Assembly: GCF_006546735.2 (NCBI RefSeq)
Contig: NZ_VICD02000006.1
Coordinates: 1 to 64,000 of the forward strand
DNA length: 64,000 nt
Source of the DNA: Marilutibacter maris
GTDB taxonomy: Bacteria; Pseudomonadota; Gammaproteobacteria; Xanthomonadales; Xanthomonadaceae
Reading direction: 5' to 3'
Part shown: piece by piece, positions 27,801 to 35,533 of the stretch
Layout of the letters: the number at the start of each line of letters is the position of its first letter
How positions within the stretch are numbered: position 1 is the first letter of the stretch
Translations under genes and position numbers: made by a program
Notes under the pieces: generated by a model
Told to the model about the DNA's origin: nothing
Seen by the model: only the letters and a program-made list of their open reading frames with translations
Database searches by the model: none

Positions 27801-27964
27801 ATGACCTGCTGCGCCATGCCGGCGAACGCACCGATCAGGGCCGAGGCCGCATCCGGGCCGGCGCCGGGCGACCAGCCCGACAGTGCCTGCGCCAGCCGCG
27901 ATGTCTGCCGGACCAGGTCTGCGTTGTCGCGCGAATCGATGTCGGGAGGCGTGATGGGCTTCAT
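24830..27964 (-). CDS. Large baseplate J-like assembly protein (Afp11 position)
   Basis: 1044 residues. The start MKPITPPDIDSRDNADLVRQ and the conserved end (FLHPLSGGFDHAGWELGQ, then LLASLPGVDGVGELSV) place it with the long 'putative baseplate assembly proteins' of eCIS and related phage-like particles. The middle 600 residues are beta-rich and probably add outward-facing domains. The start follows the gp25 stop by one base and its end overlaps the next gene by four. It forms the baseplate wedge that changes shape to trigger sheath contraction. Confidence 0.9.
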   Translation of the reverse strand: MKPITPPDIDSRDNADLVRQTSRLAQALSGWSPGAGPDAASALIGAFAGMAQQVIVRLNQMPNRHFLAYLRMLGLQPRPARAAEVPLTFTANGGAQQVRVPAGTQVRGQRADGSSVTFYTSDALELLPAGGPLLARAISYQPKQANCLDRISFDTSIATARAAGSYQVFAGEEAVEHAVYLAADEVLSIADATVELSIDFASAADAEAWADLQEAGSVVWEYFSDADEGAAWKPLVPGAGTTDDRTYRCQLFDPQTRPADMAGCTLRSAPAAGHACWVRVRLDAVPLGGVDSIPDWCDAHLTTTAPVLMAEAAPEQVLFNGLAIDTGKDYQPLGPQPALNDCCTVVYAPVPAAADATITLRVTLAASDQALVAGDDPRLAWELGAGDSWCAVMPEFTSDPPPQGSDVADADAPPDATYTSVSTLKHDGTARIRLFRAPSDVEQPSLRIRIASGSYGTGITAATDPANGDAVTGVIDNGCRPPVLAGLAVSAEYTPSVKPVCVVDNGEGGQVLDFSTPLTPFRFRDDDQPAFYLAFGDSLGQASVSLYLEVSPLSGVTRESVNAVKHGSNGFGGEGLADVRWEYPVSAESGVTRWRTLQVEDGTQGFAQSGFLRFIAPSDHLRSAQFGSLPLYWLRARLSAGGYAVSPCAGRVLPNSVAASNARGVHDEVLGSSHQTPGQTFVLAHTPVLENTRLVVREPLAPSSDPASGGGELPGKAEPDDGSAQTGTAWMRWQQVGSFAASGPQDRHYTLDHGSGTVTFGDGRNGRVPPAGRNNVVMAHYRSGGGADGNLPAGVINRLVTAVAHVASVDNLVAASGGADGEDNGAVMDWGPKLLRHRGRATARQDYEDLVRQGFPQIAKVRAITPGFDPTASAGSAPSAGHVLVIVVPDDERARPSPQLGLLRQVEGFIRSRMPPAVALGLSGPDWMQVAVTVTVVARGMDRAGALGEEVERALERFLHPLSGGFDHAGWELGQMVHDSDLMRLLASLPGVDGVGELSVSRRPLLTRTGAAVGNEVAEDIADRRLDVLLVCSGRHAVTIAGSA

Positions 27965-27965
27965 G

Positions 27966-28412
27966 TCAGGCCGGCTCGGCAGCGGTGAGATAGAAGGGGT
28001 AGACCATGTTGAAACGGCTGTTGGTGGCCCGGATCAGGTAGCGGATCTCGACCGTCACCGCGCCCTCGGACGACTGCGACGGCTCCGATCGCACGCCGAT
28101 CAGCTCGATGCGCGGCTCCCAAAGTTCCAGCGCCTGGCGCACGGCATGGTCGATCTGTCCGAGGGTCGAGGCATCGAGCGACGCGAAGACCAGGTCGTGG
28201 ATCGCGCAGCCGAAATCCGGGCGACTGACGCGCTCGCCGATGGCGGTGCCGAGGATCAGCCAGATCGACTGGTGGACCAGTTGTTCGCCGTCGGCCTCGG
28301 CGATGCGGCCATCCGCATCCAGACCGATGCCGAATCCGTCGGAGCCGAGCGTGGGCAGACCGTAGTTCCATCCACTGCCGAGAAAGCCGCGCTGGCGCTT
28401 GTCCGAAGCCAT
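27966..28412 (-). CDS. GPW/gp25 baseplate wedge protein (Afp9-like)
   Basis: 148 residues from the ATG at 28412 (MASDKRQRGFLGSGWNYG). T4 gp25-like landmarks are IWLILGTAIGERVSRPDFGC and the C-terminal RYLIRATNSRFNMVYPFYL. gp25 sits where baseplate wedge meets the first sheath ring and is the most conserved baseplate protein of contractile systems. It is two bases downstream of the PAAR-like gene. A longer upstream reading in the same frame crosses that gene and was rejected. Confidence 0.92.
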   Translation of the reverse strand: MASDKRQRGFLGSGWNYGLPTLGSDGFGIGLDADGRIAEADGEQLVHQSIWLILGTAIGERVSRPDFGCAIHDLVFASLDASTLGQIDHAVRQALELWEPRIELIGVRSEPSQSSEGAVTVEIRYLIRATNSRFNMVYPFYLTAAEPA

Positions 28413-28414
28413 GC

Positions 28415-28735
28415 TCAGCGCCCCCTCACCCGGGTCTGTCCGGGCAGGATGCTGACCGCGACGCCATTGGGCACGCTGACGCCCCGGTCGCCGTCCAGGA
28501 GCAGGGCCTGTCCCATCGAGCGCAGTCGCAGCGCGCCGGTCGGCCACAACGCGGACACGCAGGGCAGCGGGCTCCCGCCCTCGGTCAGGTGCGGGCAGCC
28601 GGCGATCAGGTACGGCGGCGGCTGGGTCACGATCGGCTTGCCGCCAAGCCGGACCCGCGGATTCGGAGCGGTCGGCTCCGCCTTGCCACCATGGCTGCAC
28701 AGCACGGTATTGGCGATGGTTGCCAGAAAGCCCAT
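28415..28735 (-). CDS. PAAR-like spike tip protein (Afp10 position)
   Basis: 106 residues beginning MGFLATIANTVLCSHGGKA. Cys and His residues (CSHGG, AGCPHL, PCVS) suit the zinc-binding point of a PAAR-like cone, and VSVPNGVAVSILPGQT is typical of the eCIS version. GGAGGTGA precedes the ATG, which overlaps the stop codon of the spike gene by one base. It would sharpen the tip of the spike trimer and pierce the target membrane. Confidence 0.88.
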   Translation of the reverse strand: MGFLATIANTVLCSHGGKAEPTAPNPRVRLGGKPIVTQPPPYLIAGCPHLTEGGSPLPCVSALWPTGALRLRSMGQALLLDGDRGVSVPNGVAVSILPGQTRVRGR

Positions 28736-29424
28736 CAGGTCACCTCCAGAGCGTCCTTGTTGATGCGTACGCCGGCCAGGCACTCGATGTCGATGCCGCT
28801 GTCCGCGGACAGCCGGCCTTTGGCCCCCTGCAGCTCGCAGGACGACCTCGCGGTGACCTTGAAGGCGTTGCAGGAGACATTGACGTCGCCGTCGTCGCTG
28901 CTCAGGTCGATGCCCCCGGCGGCAGCGACCCGCACCTTGCCGGCGGACTCGATGGTGACGACGTCCTGGCTGGCGTCGATGACGACCTTGTTGCGTTGCG
29001 CGGCATCGATCAGGGTGATCGTCTCCGCGCCCTCGGTGTCGTCGAAGGTCAAGGTGAGGCCGCTGCGCGAACGGATCACCCGGCGATCGTTGCCGCCGTC
29101 GCGATTGTCGTCCGGCGGCGCGTCGACGCCGTTCCAGAGCGCGCCCACGACATAGGGCTGGTCGATGTTGCCGTGCGCGAACATCACCAGCACCTCGTCG
29201 CCGACCTCGGGCAGCATCCACACTCCGCGGTTGGCGCCCGCCATCGGCGTGGCGATCCGCGCCCAGCCGCTCTCGTCCTCGCTGCTGAGCCACGGCAGCC
29301 GCAACCTGACCCGCCCCATCCCTTCCGGGTCGACATTGTTGGAGACAAGCCCCACGACCGCGCCGTAGATGCGCCCGGGAACATGCGTGGCATCCGGCCA
29401 CCGGCTTGATCCGGGCAGCGTCAT
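28735..29424 (-). CDS. gpV/gp5-like spike protein (C-terminal half of a split VgrG)
   Basis: 229 residues from the ATG at 29424, with GGAGG upstream. The OB-fold base contains YGAVVGLVSNN, MGRVRLRLPWL and EVGDEVLVMFAHGN (about 20-105). The rest is a repetitive beta-helix needle (TITLIDAAQRNKVVIDASQD, DGDVNVSCNAFKV). In Afp8 and VgrG this region is fused to the hub. Here the hub is the separate gene upstream, overlapping by four bases. Confidence 0.9.
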   Translation of the reverse strand: MTLPGSSRWPDATHVPGRIYGAVVGLVSNNVDPEGMGRVRLRLPWLSSEDESGWARIATPMAGANRGVWMLPEVGDEVLVMFAHGNIDQPYVVGALWNGVDAPPDDNRDGGNDRRVIRSRSGLTLTFDDTEGAETITLIDAAQRNKVVIDASQDVVTIESAGKVRVAAAGGIDLSSDDGDVNVSCNAFKVTARSSCELQGAKGRLSADSGIDIECLAGVRINKDALEVT

Positions 29425-30479
29425 GATGCGTTCCTCCGTACCTTGATCGTGGTCTGATAGCCACTCGTGGAAGAGAAGCCGTGGCGCGCCTGGGTGATGT
29501 AGTACGGACCACTGAAGCGCTCGCCCATGTCGCCGAGGGACACCACGCTCCCCGCCCGCAGGCGGGTCGAGCCATGACAGACGCCCTCTCCGAGAATGAA
29601 AGCCAGACCGCGGTTGGCGAACTGCCCCCGGCTGGCGGCATCCGCCTCGTCCTGGGAGTCGACCGGCTGCGCGATGCGTACCGAGCAGCTGTCGCCAAAC
29701 GCGCGATCGGCGATATCCGCGCCCAGGGTTCCGCCCATCGCCCGCAATCCCGCGCTGTCCGCGTATCCGACGATCGCCTGCTTGTTGCCGATGTCCCAAC
29801 CGTTGACCTGCAGCGCGCCGACCTGGCCCTGACTGGTCATCCTGAGTTCGAACGACTCGATGTCGCGGTTGCTGAACAGCTCCGCCACCGGTTCGGCCGC
29901 GGTCTGGTGCGGGCGGAAGCACAGGGTCGAGCCCTGCATCGCGACCTCGTAACCGATCGCCTCGGCGCGGGCGCTCAGGAAACCCAGGTCGGACTGCGCG
30001 TGCTGCCAGACGTGCTCGTGAACCACGCCGCTGTCGACCACCTGCGCGGCCAGGTCGTTGTCGCGGGCGATCTGCGCGGCGATCTCGCTATCGCTCATCT
30101 GCACGAAGGTCCGCGTGCGCCCGCCGCGCAGCAGGCGATGGCGCCGGTCGTAGCCGCGCACCAGCAGGCGCGGCTGCGCGTCCGTGCCGACGCCGAGTTC
30201 GAGGCTGGTGATCTCGCCGCTGATGACCGTTTCGAGACGGTCGACATAGCCGAGCGCAACCTCGACCTCGGCGCCGATCGCGAACAGATCGCTGTCCACC
30301 CAGGTGTAGCTCTGCGTGGCCTGGTGCCAGCTGGCCAAGGTCAGCGCGAACATCGACGGACCGGCGATGTCGTCCAGCACCGTGATGCCCAGCACGTCCG
30401 GCGCCACCGTAACGGGCAACGGCATGCGATCGACCTTGATCCGGTAGTCGGGAATCGCGCAGTTCTCGGGAACGTTCAT
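29421..30479 (-). CDS. gpD/gp27-like hub protein (N-terminal half of a split VgrG)
   Basis: 352 residues of the phage late control D family. PDYRIKVDRMPLP near the start, LLVRGYDRRHRLLRG (about 102-116) and a C-terminal GPYYITQARHGFSSTSGYQT match the ring-forming hub that joins the tube to the spike. ATGA overlap with the spike gene indicates coupled synthesis of the two halves. It follows the LysM-containing gene by 17 bases. Confidence 0.9.
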   Translation of the reverse strand: MNVPENCAIPDYRIKVDRMPLPVTVAPDVLGITVLDDIAGPSMFALTLASWHQATQSYTWVDSDLFAIGAEVEVALGYVDRLETVISGEITSLELGVGTDAQPRLLVRGYDRRHRLLRGGRTRTFVQMSDSEIAAQIARDNDLAAQVVDSGVVHEHVWQHAQSDLGFLSARAEAIGYEVAMQGSTLCFRPHQTAAEPVAELFSNRDIESFELRMTSQGQVGALQVNGWDIGNKQAIVGYADSAGLRAMGGTLGADIADRAFGDSCSVRIAQPVDSQDEADAASRGQFANRGLAFILGEGVCHGSTRLRAGSVVSLGDMGERFSGPYYITQARHGFSSTSGYQTTIKVRRNAS

Positions 30480-30496
30480 GATCGGGCGCCTGGCAT

Positions 30497-31192
30497 TCAG
30501 TTGCGGAGTTTGGGAACCAGAAGGACCTGACCCGGCGTCAGCCGCAACGGATCGCCCAGCGCATTGGCGTCGGCGATCGGCCGCCAGCGCCGGGCGTCGG
30601 CGTACATCGCCTCGGCGATGAGCATCAGGGTGTCGCCCGGCTGCACCGTGTACTTCTTGGCCACGTCGGCGGAGTGCAACTCGTCGGCCGGGCGCGACAG
30701 CGCCTCGCGGGCGACGAACCGGCAGCTCACGGACGCCCGTACCGGCGTCCCGTCCGGCAGGAACAGGGTGACGGTGGTGTCGGCTTCGGCCAGCACACCG
30801 CAGAACAGGGTGCCGCGCCCCCAGCGCAGGGTGCAGGTCGGCGGTTCGTGGGTCTCGCGATCAGGCCGGGTCAGCCGCTCTATCGCCCAGGTCTGGTCGA
30901 GCACATCGTGCGGCGCATTGCGGGTCACGCTGGCGAACGGCACCAATGCCCGGGCCCACGGTGCCGACGCGGGGTCCGGTGCATCGTAGGTGTCGAAGAA
31001 CAGGTCCAGCGCGAGACTGGCCGGCGGGCTGCCCCTGAACTTCAGCGCCGATATCCAGCCGACCTGCGCGGCCTCGTCGCGCTCCCACGTGGCCTTGCGC
31101 CGGAACACCAGCCGGGCCGGATTGAACAGCGCCTTCAGGCTGACCGGCACGCCGTCCCGCACATGTTCGATCGTGAGTTTCTCGAGCTTCAC
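30497..31192 (-). CDS. Baseplate adaptor with C-terminal LysM domain (Afp7-like)
   Basis: 231 residues. The N-terminal 160 residues match the eCIS/T4 gp53-like adaptor (VSLKALFNPARLVFRRK, FRGSPPASLALDLFFDTYD). The last 50 are a LysM domain (YTVQPGDTLMLIAEAMYAD...LRLTPGQVLLVP). LysM here is a structural baseplate module. A GTG start at 31192 is preferred because it overlaps the preceding stop as GTGA and has GGGAGG seven bases upstream. An ATG two codons earlier sits directly on that ribosome-binding site. Confidence 0.9.
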   Translation of the reverse strand: MKLEKLTIEHVRDGVPVSLKALFNPARLVFRRKATWERDEAAQVGWISALKFRGSPPASLALDLFFDTYDAPDPASAPWARALVPFASVTRNAPHDVLDQTWAIERLTRPDRETHEPPTCTLRWGRGTLFCGVLAEADTTVTLFLPDGTPVRASVSCRFVAREALSRPADELHSADVAKKYTVQPGDTLMLIAEAMYADARRWRPIADANALGDPLRLTPGQVLLVPKLRN

Positions 31193-32736
31193 GACCATCC
31201 TCCCTGGCGCTCGGCGTCCACTGCCAGGCGCTTCATGATGTGCCTCTCGACCTTGCGCGCCAGCTGGTCGATGTCGACCGGCGCTCGCGGTTCGGGGCGC
31301 GGTACGGACACCCCCGGGGTTTGCCCGGCATCGTCCGTCGCCGGCAATGGCGATGGCGATGGCGAAGACATGAACGCGGCGACCGCATCGCCGCTGTCCG
31401 CATCGATGGCGGCGGACCGCGAGGCCGCTGGATCCGTATACCCGGCGTGTGGAAGCGTGGATGACGGATTGCGGCCGGGCTGGAACCCAACGGCTGTCGC
31501 CGGTACGGCCGCAACCGTGGCGCGTGCATGCCCGGCGCGCGGCGCCGTCGGCCTGAGCCCGACCGGGCTGGCAGCTGAGCTGGAACTCGAAACGGTCCCA
31601 CCGCGCTCGGCGCCAACACCACCGGGCGGATACACCGGCCTCGAATGCAGAACCGGACGCAGCACATCGGAAGCATCGCCCGCCACCCACGGGTCGCGAC
31701 GGCTCGCCCCCGCGCCCGCAAGCGTTGGTGCCGGCTGCGCCGGTAATGGCGATGCCGGCGCGACGGCGATGTGCGGCGTCGATACCGGCGATGACCCGCC
31801 CGTATCACTCTTGGCTACCGGGTTGTCCGTTGGCCCGCGTCCGGCATCCGCCGGCCTGCCGACGACGTTGCGCATCGGAGCCGACAACCCTGCGCCCGGT
31901 CGGCCACCGGCACTGGACTGGACCGCGTCCGCAGGAGCGGAACGCACTCGTGTCCGTGTATTGCGCAGCGGCGGAACGACGACCGTACCGGCGCCAACGC
32001 GCGGCTCTCCGTCGGCACCCGCATCGGTCGCGGCCCGCTGCTGCGGCTGCGGCTGCGCCGTAACCATCTCACCGGCTTGAATGCCGCGACGCGATCTCGC
32101 CCGGTGTCCGCCAGCGGGTACGCTGAGCACCGTCGTGCTGGCCGGCACGGGCGCCTCCGTCGCCGCGGATACCGGCGCGCCGGCACGCCCCGGGGACGTC
32201 GGGGCCGCGGCCGCCTCGTCCTCCCGGCCGGATTCGATAGGAACGCGTCGCAGCGCCGGCATGGCATCGCCCACCGAAGCGTTGTTGGCGGCCGGCGACT
32301 GCGGATGCGACACCACCACCGGCAGACGCCGCGTTCGCGACCGCTCCGGGGCCGTCGACGCTATCGTGGCGCTGGCGCGCTCCGGCTCTGGCTGCGGCGG
32401 CACCCGGATCACCGGCACCATCGCGGTGGCGCCCGACGACCGGACCGGCCCGGCCGAAGACGGGCCCGCCGCGGAGACGCGCCAACTCACGTGCACGATC
32501 GGCGCCTCTTCCACGATGCCCTCGGCCGCCCGCATGCGTCCGGCCAACCCGGTGCCCAGAGGCTGCGAACGGGTACGGAAGCAATCGATGCGCCGCCATA
32601 TCCGTTCGCCCAGCGCGGTCGGAATGACCGTCGCCCTGCGCCGTAGCCGCTCCACCAGGCCAGGGACGAGGTGGCGCTGCCACGGCGCGCTCGCGTGGTC
32701 GTCCGCCATCGACGCGACTGTCGTCGTCCCGCTCAT
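31189..32736 (-). CDS. Long Pro/Ala/Ser-rich, largely disordered injection-system protein
   Basis: 515 residues. It starts at 32736, overlapping the upstream tube-like gene (ATGA). Residues about 1-120 contain some order (WQRHLVPGLVERLRRR, RIWRRIDCFRTR). About 120-480 are low-complexity Ala/Pro/Ser/Arg sequence with no fold I recognise. The end, DIDQLARKVERHIMKRLAVDAERQGGW, is a basic helix (shown here in part as a motif) of a type that recurs at this position in other eCIS clusters. The locus order corresponds to afp6. The role is unknown. Confidence 0.72.
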   Translation of the reverse strand: MSGTTTVASMADDHASAPWQRHLVPGLVERLRRRATVIPTALGERIWRRIDCFRTRSQPLGTGLAGRMRAAEGIVEEAPIVHVSWRVSAAGPSSAGPVRSSGATAMVPVIRVPPQPEPERASATIASTAPERSRTRRLPVVVSHPQSPAANNASVGDAMPALRRVPIESGREDEAAAAPTSPGRAGAPVSAATEAPVPASTTVLSVPAGGHRARSRRGIQAGEMVTAQPQPQQRAATDAGADGEPRVGAGTVVVPPLRNTRTRVRSAPADAVQSSAGGRPGAGLSAPMRNVVGRPADAGRGPTDNPVAKSDTGGSSPVSTPHIAVAPASPLPAQPAPTLAGAGASRRDPWVAGDASDVLRPVLHSRPVYPPGGVGAERGGTVSSSSSAASPVGLRPTAPRAGHARATVAAVPATAVGFQPGRNPSSTLPHAGYTDPAASRSAAIDADSGDAVAAFMSSPSPSPLPATDDAGQTPGVSVPRPEPRAPVDIDQLARKVERHIMKRLAVDAERQGGWS

Positions 32737-33314
32737 CGTCCACCGGTCTCCGACTCGACCAGCTCGGCCACGGCATGTGCCGCGCCAACGCCACGGCTGA
32801 GCAGGGGCTTGTCGATCCCACGATGGACCAGTTCGATCCGCTCGACCGCGATCTGGCTGGATTGCATCGCGTTGAAGTCCGGTCCGACCCACTTGACCGG
32901 CAACGCGGCGCTGACGTTCCACCACATCACCGGAACATGACGCCGGTCCAGCAGCATCACCGTGATGTCGCGCCGGGTCAGGTCGCCGCGGCACACGCGC
33001 GCGTGCCAGCTGTACAGGGTGTCCAGCTCGGTCACGCCGCGGGTCAGCACCAGCCGTGGATGGCGGGTTCCACCGGGGAGCTGATGGCGGTAGCCGTTGA
33101 CCCCGCCTTCGTCGTGGCCGGTCACCTCCACCTCGCTCTGCAGGCCGCCCACCGCGCTGAAGCTGCCGGCCAGCAGGCCGTCGACCTCGACGAAGAAGTT
33201 GTTGCCCGCATGCGGGTCGAGGCGGACTCCCAGGTGATTCCTGGAAGCCACCAACGCCGCATTGATACCTATCGACATGAGATGAACTCCGCTGCGTTCC
33301 TGATTCGAATCCAT
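32733..33314 (-). CDS. Tube-type protein (T4 gp19-like, Afp5 position)
   Basis: 193 residues. NNFFVEVDGLLAGSFSAVGGL, LVLTRGVTELDTLYSW and RRDITVMLLD follow the tail-tube pattern (FxVEIDG..., RG...D..LW.W, R.L.I.LL), but the protein is longer and more diverged than the main tube protein. In Afp, the corresponding protein (Afp5) forms the ring joining tube and baseplate. Starts at 33314 and 33278 both have weak ribosome-binding sites. The second gives MSIGINAALVASRN. It overlaps the disordered-protein gene by four bases. Confidence 0.82.
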   Translation of the reverse strand: MDSNQERSGVHLMSIGINAALVASRNHLGVRLDPHAGNNFFVEVDGLLAGSFSAVGGLQSEVEVTGHDEGGVNGYRHQLPGGTRHPRLVLTRGVTELDTLYSWHARVCRGDLTRRDITVMLLDRRHVPVMWWNVSAALPVKWVGPDFNAMQSSQIAVERIELVHRGIDKPLLSRGVGAAHAVAELVESETGGR

Positions 33315-33323
33315 CGCCGCGCC

Positions 33324-33485
33324 TCAGCCGGACGGGCGATTGAGCTCCTCGTTGACGGCGGCGACCTCGGCGACCCAGCGCCGTCGCTCCAGGTGATCCA
33401 GACCCAGGACGTCCCGGTAGGACCAATGCAGATAGCGGGACAGGTACGCTACCTCCTCGAACAGTCGCTCCGAGGGGTAGCTCAC
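33324..33485 (-). CDS. 53-residue conserved injection-system protein (DUF6760-like), GTG start
   Basis: Too short for routine ORF calling. It begins GTG (33485), overlapping the upstream stop as GTGA, and reads VSYPSERLFEEVAYLSRYLH, then WSYRDVLGLDHLERRRWVAE and ends ELNRPSG. The pattern of an aromatic-rich helix, HWSY and ERRRWV matches the small DUF6760-type proteins found in eCIS loci between the tail assembly protein and the second tube protein. It probably acts as an assembly factor (inference). Confidence 0.85.
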   Translation of the reverse strand: MSYPSERLFEEVAYLSRYLHWSYRDVLGLDHLERRRWVAEVAAVNEELNRPSG

Positions 33486-33850
33486 GCTTCCCCCGGTGGC
33501 TGCACCTCCACCTCGAACCGCTCCTGGCAGTGTGGGCAGCTCACCGGCAGACGCGCATGGCCCTGCTCGTTGAGGCGCCTGTAGAGGTCCTGCAGATAGA
33601 CGAAGTCCTGCGACGCAAGCCCTTCCATCACCTTGGTGTTGATGTGCTTCAACCCGCCCAGGCCGACGACGACCCGGGACAGCAGGACGATGACCAGGTA
33701 CCCGGGGTTGCTCCGCACCCTCGCGTCGTTGAGCGGCGCGATCTCGTCGTAGGCCGTCGCCAGGCGCATCCGCCCTTCCCGGTGCGTCGCTCCCTCCTCA
33801 TCCGTGTAGCCGCAGGGCAGGACGAAGGGAAATTCCGCCGTCGCTACCAC
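33482..33850 (-). CDS. Conserved eCIS tail-assembly protein with a CPHC motif
   Basis: 122 residues with a GTG start at 33850, seven bases after GAGG and overlapping the tube gene's stop. FPFVLPCGYTDEEGATHREG, MRLATAYDEI and FVYLQDLYRRLNEQG are characteristic of a family present in most eCIS loci and resembling phage tail-assembly chaperones. A CPHCQERFEVEV motif near the C-terminus could bind zinc with a partner, although only two Cys are present. The next small gene overlaps its stop by GTGA. Confidence 0.85.
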   Translation of the reverse strand: MVATAEFPFVLPCGYTDEEGATHREGRMRLATAYDEIAPLNDARVRSNPGYLVIVLLSRVVVGLGGLKHINTKVMEGLASQDFVYLQDLYRRLNEQGHARLPVSCPHCQERFEVEVQPPGEA

Positions 33851-34278
33851 GTCTGCACCTCGACGCCCTCGTGGGTCAGCTCGAGCGCCTCGATCGCGAC
33901 GGCGTCGGAGGTGGCATCGAAGCCGGGGCCGTTCCAGCGCGCAGGCCAGGCATTCTTGAGATTCCAGCGGATCTGCTCTTCGCCCTTCTCGTTCATCAGG
34001 ATGATCGACAGGTCGCGGCGCTGCAGATCTCCGGAATTCACGCTGTCGCGCCAATCCCACAGCGAACGGTCGGCGGTAATGCCCCGGCGCAGGGTCACGT
34101 TCGATCCCGACGAGAGTCCGGGCAGCTTGCGCTGGCCGAGGGTGGGGTCGGTGCCTTCGCGGTAGCTGACCACCGTCGTCGAGCTGTCCAGCCCGCTGCA
34201 CTCCTTGAACGCGGTGCTGGTGATGCCGTCGATCTCGACCTTGAAGTTGTAGCCTCTGAACGGATCGGTCTGGGCCAT
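33844..34278 (-). CDS. Inner tube protein (Afp1/gp19-like)
   Basis: 144 residues, the normal size. Diagnostic segments are GYNFKVEIDGITSTAFKECSGL (in part), LRRGITADRSLWDWRDSV and RRDLSIILMNEKGEE. Hexameric rings of this protein stack to form the inner tube that is driven into the target and carries the cargo. It lies six bases after the second sheath gene. It should be the most abundant product of the locus together with the sheath. Confidence 0.94.
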   Translation of the reverse strand: MAQTDPFRGYNFKVEIDGITSTAFKECSGLDSSTTVVSYREGTDPTLGQRKLPGLSSGSNVTLRRGITADRSLWDWRDSVNSGDLQRRDLSIILMNEKGEEQIRWNLKNAWPARWNGPGFDATSDAVAIEALELTHEGVEVQTW

Positions 34279-34284
34279 GACTGC

Positions 34285-35523
34285 TTATCCTCCAACGTGT
34301 TGAAAAATGGCGAGATCGTTCCCGCCTACCCGAATGTCGATGGTGATGAACTCCGCCGGTGCGACCACCGCGATACCGGCCTCGACCACGACCTGCCCGC
34401 TCTCGCGTACCTGCGGAGGATTGGTATCGGCGTCGCAACGCACGAAGTACGCCTGCTCCGGCGTACCTCCCGCGAGCACGCCGCTGCGATACATGTTTTC
34501 GAACAGGGCGTTGACGATGCGGTTGACCCGCACCCACAGCAGCGGCGTATCCGGCTCGAACACGAGCGGAGCCAGCACTTGCTCCAGCCGGCGCGTCACC
34601 ACCTGCAGGGTCCGCCGCGCGGTCACGTAGCGCAGCCCCGAATCAGCACCGTCGTAGAAGGTCCTCGCCCCCCAAACACGGATGCCGCGCTTGCGGAAGC
34701 CGCGCAACGGATTGATGCCGGCCCGGCCCACCGCCGCCGGCGCATCCGCGCCTTCGCCGTCCAGTGCCACCGCGCCGATCACGACCTCGTTCGCCGGTGC
34801 GCTCCAGACCCCCGCCGCGCGGTCGTTGCGGCTATACACACCCGCGATGTGTCCGCATGCCGGCACCGCCATGCCAGACATCGCGTCGACCGCGGGATGC
34901 GCGTCCGTGTGCTGCGACGGACGCCCACGGGCCACCTGCAGCCATGGGCCATAGCCGGCACCGAAGGAGGCCTCCACACCCGGCCGCCCACGCATGGCCG
35001 CCGCCAGTGCCTGGCGATAGGCGTCGAGGTCGTCCGCGCGCCGTGGCGCATCGAGGATCGCGAAGTGGCGGCCGCCACGGGCGCACCATGCCAGGATCCG
35101 TGCATGCGCCCGGGCCAGCTCATCGGCCGGGACCGACGCCGCCAGGTCGGGCGCGCAGACCAGGTCGAAGTCGCCGGCATGCGTCTCCATCGCCTCCAGC
35201 GCGTCCACATCCGCCTGCCCGGTCCCGGCGCTGTCCGCCGGGACCAGGTAGCACCGTCGCCCGCCATTGGCAAAAAAGCCTCTGAGCGCATACGGCGTCA
35301 TCCCCCGCATCGCGGCTGCCGCGGCGACGATCGCGTCGCGCTCGTCGCAATCCAGGCGGATGACGCGGTCGATACCGCGCACGCCGAGAAACACCGGCGT
35401 ACCGGTATGGACGGGCTCGACGCCCGCGTCCACGGCCCGAGGCGACAGGTAGACGCCGGGAAGCGTCGCCTCCATCGTGGAAGCAACGACCTGCATGCGG
35501 GGGCTGGCGTCGCGGGCGGGCAT
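34285..35523 (-). CDS. Contractile sheath protein 2
   Basis: 412 residues, shorter than the first sheath. N-terminus MEATLPGVYLSPRAVDAG follows a short leader. GGRRCYLVPAD, HIAGVYSRNDRAAGVWSAPAN (in part), GINPLRGFRKRGIRVWGART and the C-terminal RCDADTNPPQVRESGQVVVEAG are classic sheath motifs. In Afp/PVC systems a second, lower-abundance sheath forms the ring contacting the baseplate. It follows sheath 1 by 10 bases. Confidence 0.93.
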   Translation of the reverse strand: MPARDASPRMQVVASTMEATLPGVYLSPRAVDAGVEPVHTGTPVFLGVRGIDRVIRLDCDERDAIVAAAAAMRGMTPYALRGFFANGGRRCYLVPADSAGTGQADVDALEAMETHAGDFDLVCAPDLAASVPADELARAHARILAWCARGGRHFAILDAPRRADDLDAYRQALAAAMRGRPGVEASFGAGYGPWLQVARGRPSQHTDAHPAVDAMSGMAVPACGHIAGVYSRNDRAAGVWSAPANEVVIGAVALDGEGADAPAAVGRAGINPLRGFRKRGIRVWGARTFYDGADSGLRYVTARRTLQVVTRRLEQVLAPLVFEPDTPLLWVRVNRIVNALFENMYRSGVLAGGTPEQAYFVRCDADTNPPQVRESGQVVVEAGIAVVAPAEFITIDIRVGGNDLAIFQHVGG

Positions 35524-35533
35524 GCGATCGTCC

